DNA of 6,719 nt from Novimethylophilus sp036504375 (GTDB taxonomy: Bacteria; Pseudomonadota; Gammaproteobacteria; Burkholderiales; Methylophilaceae), in contig NZ_DASXVH010000086.1 in the NCBI RefSeq assembly GCF_036504375.1, positions 1 through 6,719 of the forward strand, given 5' to 3'. Under the pieces are notes generated by a model. That model was given only the letters and a program-made list of their open reading frames with translations, did not search any database and was not told the origin of the DNA. The position numbers and the translations under genes are program-made. Shown here one piece after another: positions 5,823 to 6,719 of the stretch. The first letter of the stretch is position 1. Every line of letters starts with the position of its first letter.

Positions 5823-6248
5823 ATGACCGAACCGCAGGAACTCAAGAACGCCGGACTTAAAGCCACGCTGCCGAGGCTGAAGGTGCTTTCGCTGTTCGAA
5901 AACAGCGAACAGCGCCATCTTTCCGCCGAAGACGTTTATCGCATGCTGCTCACCAGCGGCGAAGACATCGGCCTGGCCACCGTTTATCGCGTGCTCACCC
6001 AGTTCGAGCAGGCAGGCCTGCTGGTGCGGCACCATTTCGAAAGCGACAAGGCCGTTTTCGAACTCAACCAGGGCCATCATCACGACCACATCGTCTGTCT
6101 GCAATGCGGTCGCGTGGAAGAGTTCTACGACGAGGAAATCGAAGCCCGCCAGAAAAAAGCCGCCGCCGAGCGCGGCTTCAAGATCCACGATCATTCGCTG
6201 CACATCTACGCGGATTGCCTCAAGAATCCGTGCCCGTATAAAACCTGA
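5823..6248 (+). CDS. fur: Ferric uptake regulator Fur
   Basis: Fur is a dimeric metal-dependent repressor that binds Fe(II) and shuts off iron-uptake genes. The 141-residue protein has the N-terminal winged-helix domain (GLKATLPRLKVL at 11-22, DIGLATVYRVLTQFEQAGLL at 48-67) and the C-terminal metal/dimer domain. Every ligand of E. coli Fur appears shifted by one residue: His32, Glu80, His87 and His89; His86, Asp88, Glu107 and His124; and the Cys92/Cys95 and Cys132/Cys137 structural-zinc pairs (comparison from recalled numbering). ATG 5823 is the first start after an in-frame stop at 5802-5804, so the start is secure. The nearest purine-rich site, GAGGG (5803-5807), is 15 bases away, which is long, and its GGGT (5805-5808) could pair with ACCC (5815-5818). 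I see no recognisable Fur box upstream. It converges with recN. Confidence 0.97.
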   Translation: MTEPQELKNAGLKATLPRLKVLSLFENSEQRHLSAEDVYRMLLTSGEDIGLATVYRVLTQFEQAGLLVRHHFESDKAVFELNQGHHHDHIVCLQCGRVEEFYDEEIEARQKKAAAERGFKIHDHSLHIYADCLKNPCPYKT

Positions 6249-6355
6249 GCGGTTCTTCTACCTGAAGCGGTAAGCCAGCCGGCGCGCAATTCCGTGCCCG
6301 ATGCCTGCCAGGCTTGTAATCCGCCGGCGCGAACATCCTGCGTGGCCCGAAGCTA

Positions 6356-6719
6356 TTACTGTCGCGCCAGCATTTCCTTGGCGTGTTGCCGCGTGGTGTC
6401 GGTAATTTCCACTCCGCCCAGCATGCGGGCGATTTCTTCGGTGCGGCTCTGGGTGTCCAGTGCCTGGATGGTGCTGATGGTCTGGCCGGCCTGAGTGGAT
6501 TTGCTGACGCGCAGATGCAACGCGCCTTGCGCGGCGACCTGCGGCAGGTGGGTAATGACTAGTACCTGGCGTTTCTCGCCCAGGCGTTTGAGCAACTGGC
6601 CGACGACTTCGGCGACGCCGCCGCCGATGCCGACGTCGACTTCGTCGAAGATCATCGTCGGGGTTTCGCCCTGTTGCGCGGTGACGACGCGGATGGCGAG
6701 GCTGATGCGGGAGAGTTCG
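6356..6719 (-). CDS. recN: DNA repair protein RecN, C-terminal part (5' end beyond the window)
   Basis: RecN is an SMC-like ATPase that helps repair double-strand breaks in the cytoplasm. On the minus strand the frame runs from the right edge to a TAA at 6356-6358, giving about 120 C-terminal residues of a protein normally near 550. The visible part starts with ELSRISLAIRVV, the tail of the ABC signature. The Walker B and D-loop region follows (TMIFDEVDVGIGG), then VLVITHLPQVAAQG with the switch histidine. The end is the typical RecN C-terminus (REEEIARML-like: RTEEIARMLGG, then HAKEMLARQ). The first in-frame Met within the window (base 6655) lies in Walker B and is not the start. It converges with fur across 107 bp. 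Confidence 0.96.
   Translation of the reverse strand, partial: ELSRISLAIRVVTAQQGETPTMIFDEVDVGIGGGVAEVVGQLLKRLGEKRQVLVITHLPQVAAQGALHLRVSKSTQAGQTISTIQALDTQSRTEEIARMLGGVEITDTTRQHAKEMLARQ

Noticed and set aside
6303..6320. GCCTGCCAGGC followed by TTGTAAT as a possible terminator between the convergent genes fur and recN
   Set aside because: A real hairpin would have only a 4-bp stem with a 3-base loop and no T-run, too weak to call.
6278..6331. Direct repeat GCCGGCGCG (6278-6286 and 6323-6331) in the fur-recN gap
   Set aside because: Nine G/C-only bases recurring in a GC-rich gap is weak evidence, and no further structure surrounds the copies.

Overview
This window is GC-rich, tightly packed proteobacterial DNA. 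Gene content and order (a membrane-bound formate dehydrogenase set, ribH-nusB, fur facing recN) and the protein sequences suggest a betaproteobacterium. An environmental, respiratory Nitrosomonadales-like lineage is possible, but this is judged from recalled family sequences and not from any search. Every plus-strand gene reads rightward. Only the recN fragment at the right edge is on the minus strand.

Left region, 1-4180: a respiratory formate dehydrogenase operon. It opens inside the large molybdopterin (catalytic) subunit, whose N-terminus, with the first FeS cluster and the catalytic Cys/Sec, lies off the left edge. A 72-bp gap holding an imperfect palindrome follows. Next come a four-cluster ferredoxin subunit, a 74-residue lipoprotein, a diheme cytochrome b subunit with a cleavable signal peptide, and an 81-residue Lys/Ala-rich exported protein. 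Two of the junctions are ATGA stop/start overlaps. Together the three core subunits would oxidise formate in the periplasm, pass electrons through the FeS subunit to the b hemes, and reduce quinone. The two small exported proteins sit inside the operon, have no function I can name, and are the best candidates here for undescribed components.

Middle region, 4191-5711: a secreted phospholipase D/Nuc-type nuclease begins 10 bp after the formate dehydrogenase genes. It is followed after another 10 bp by ribH (riboflavin biosynthesis) and the overlapping nusB (transcription antitermination). No terminator is visible between the respiratory genes and these housekeeping genes.

Right region, 5712-6719: a 111-bp gap with a second, different quasi-palindromic repeat, then fur (iron-responsive repressor with a full set of recognisable metal ligands), then a 107-bp convergent gap in which I see no convincing feature, then the C-terminal end of recN (DNA repair ATPase). 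There is no gene-free stretch over 300 bases, and I see no RNA gene, CRISPR array or insertion sequence. Most of the window is ordinary core and respiratory genome. The items deserving a second look are the two small formate dehydrogenase-linked proteins and the two repeat-like palindromes.
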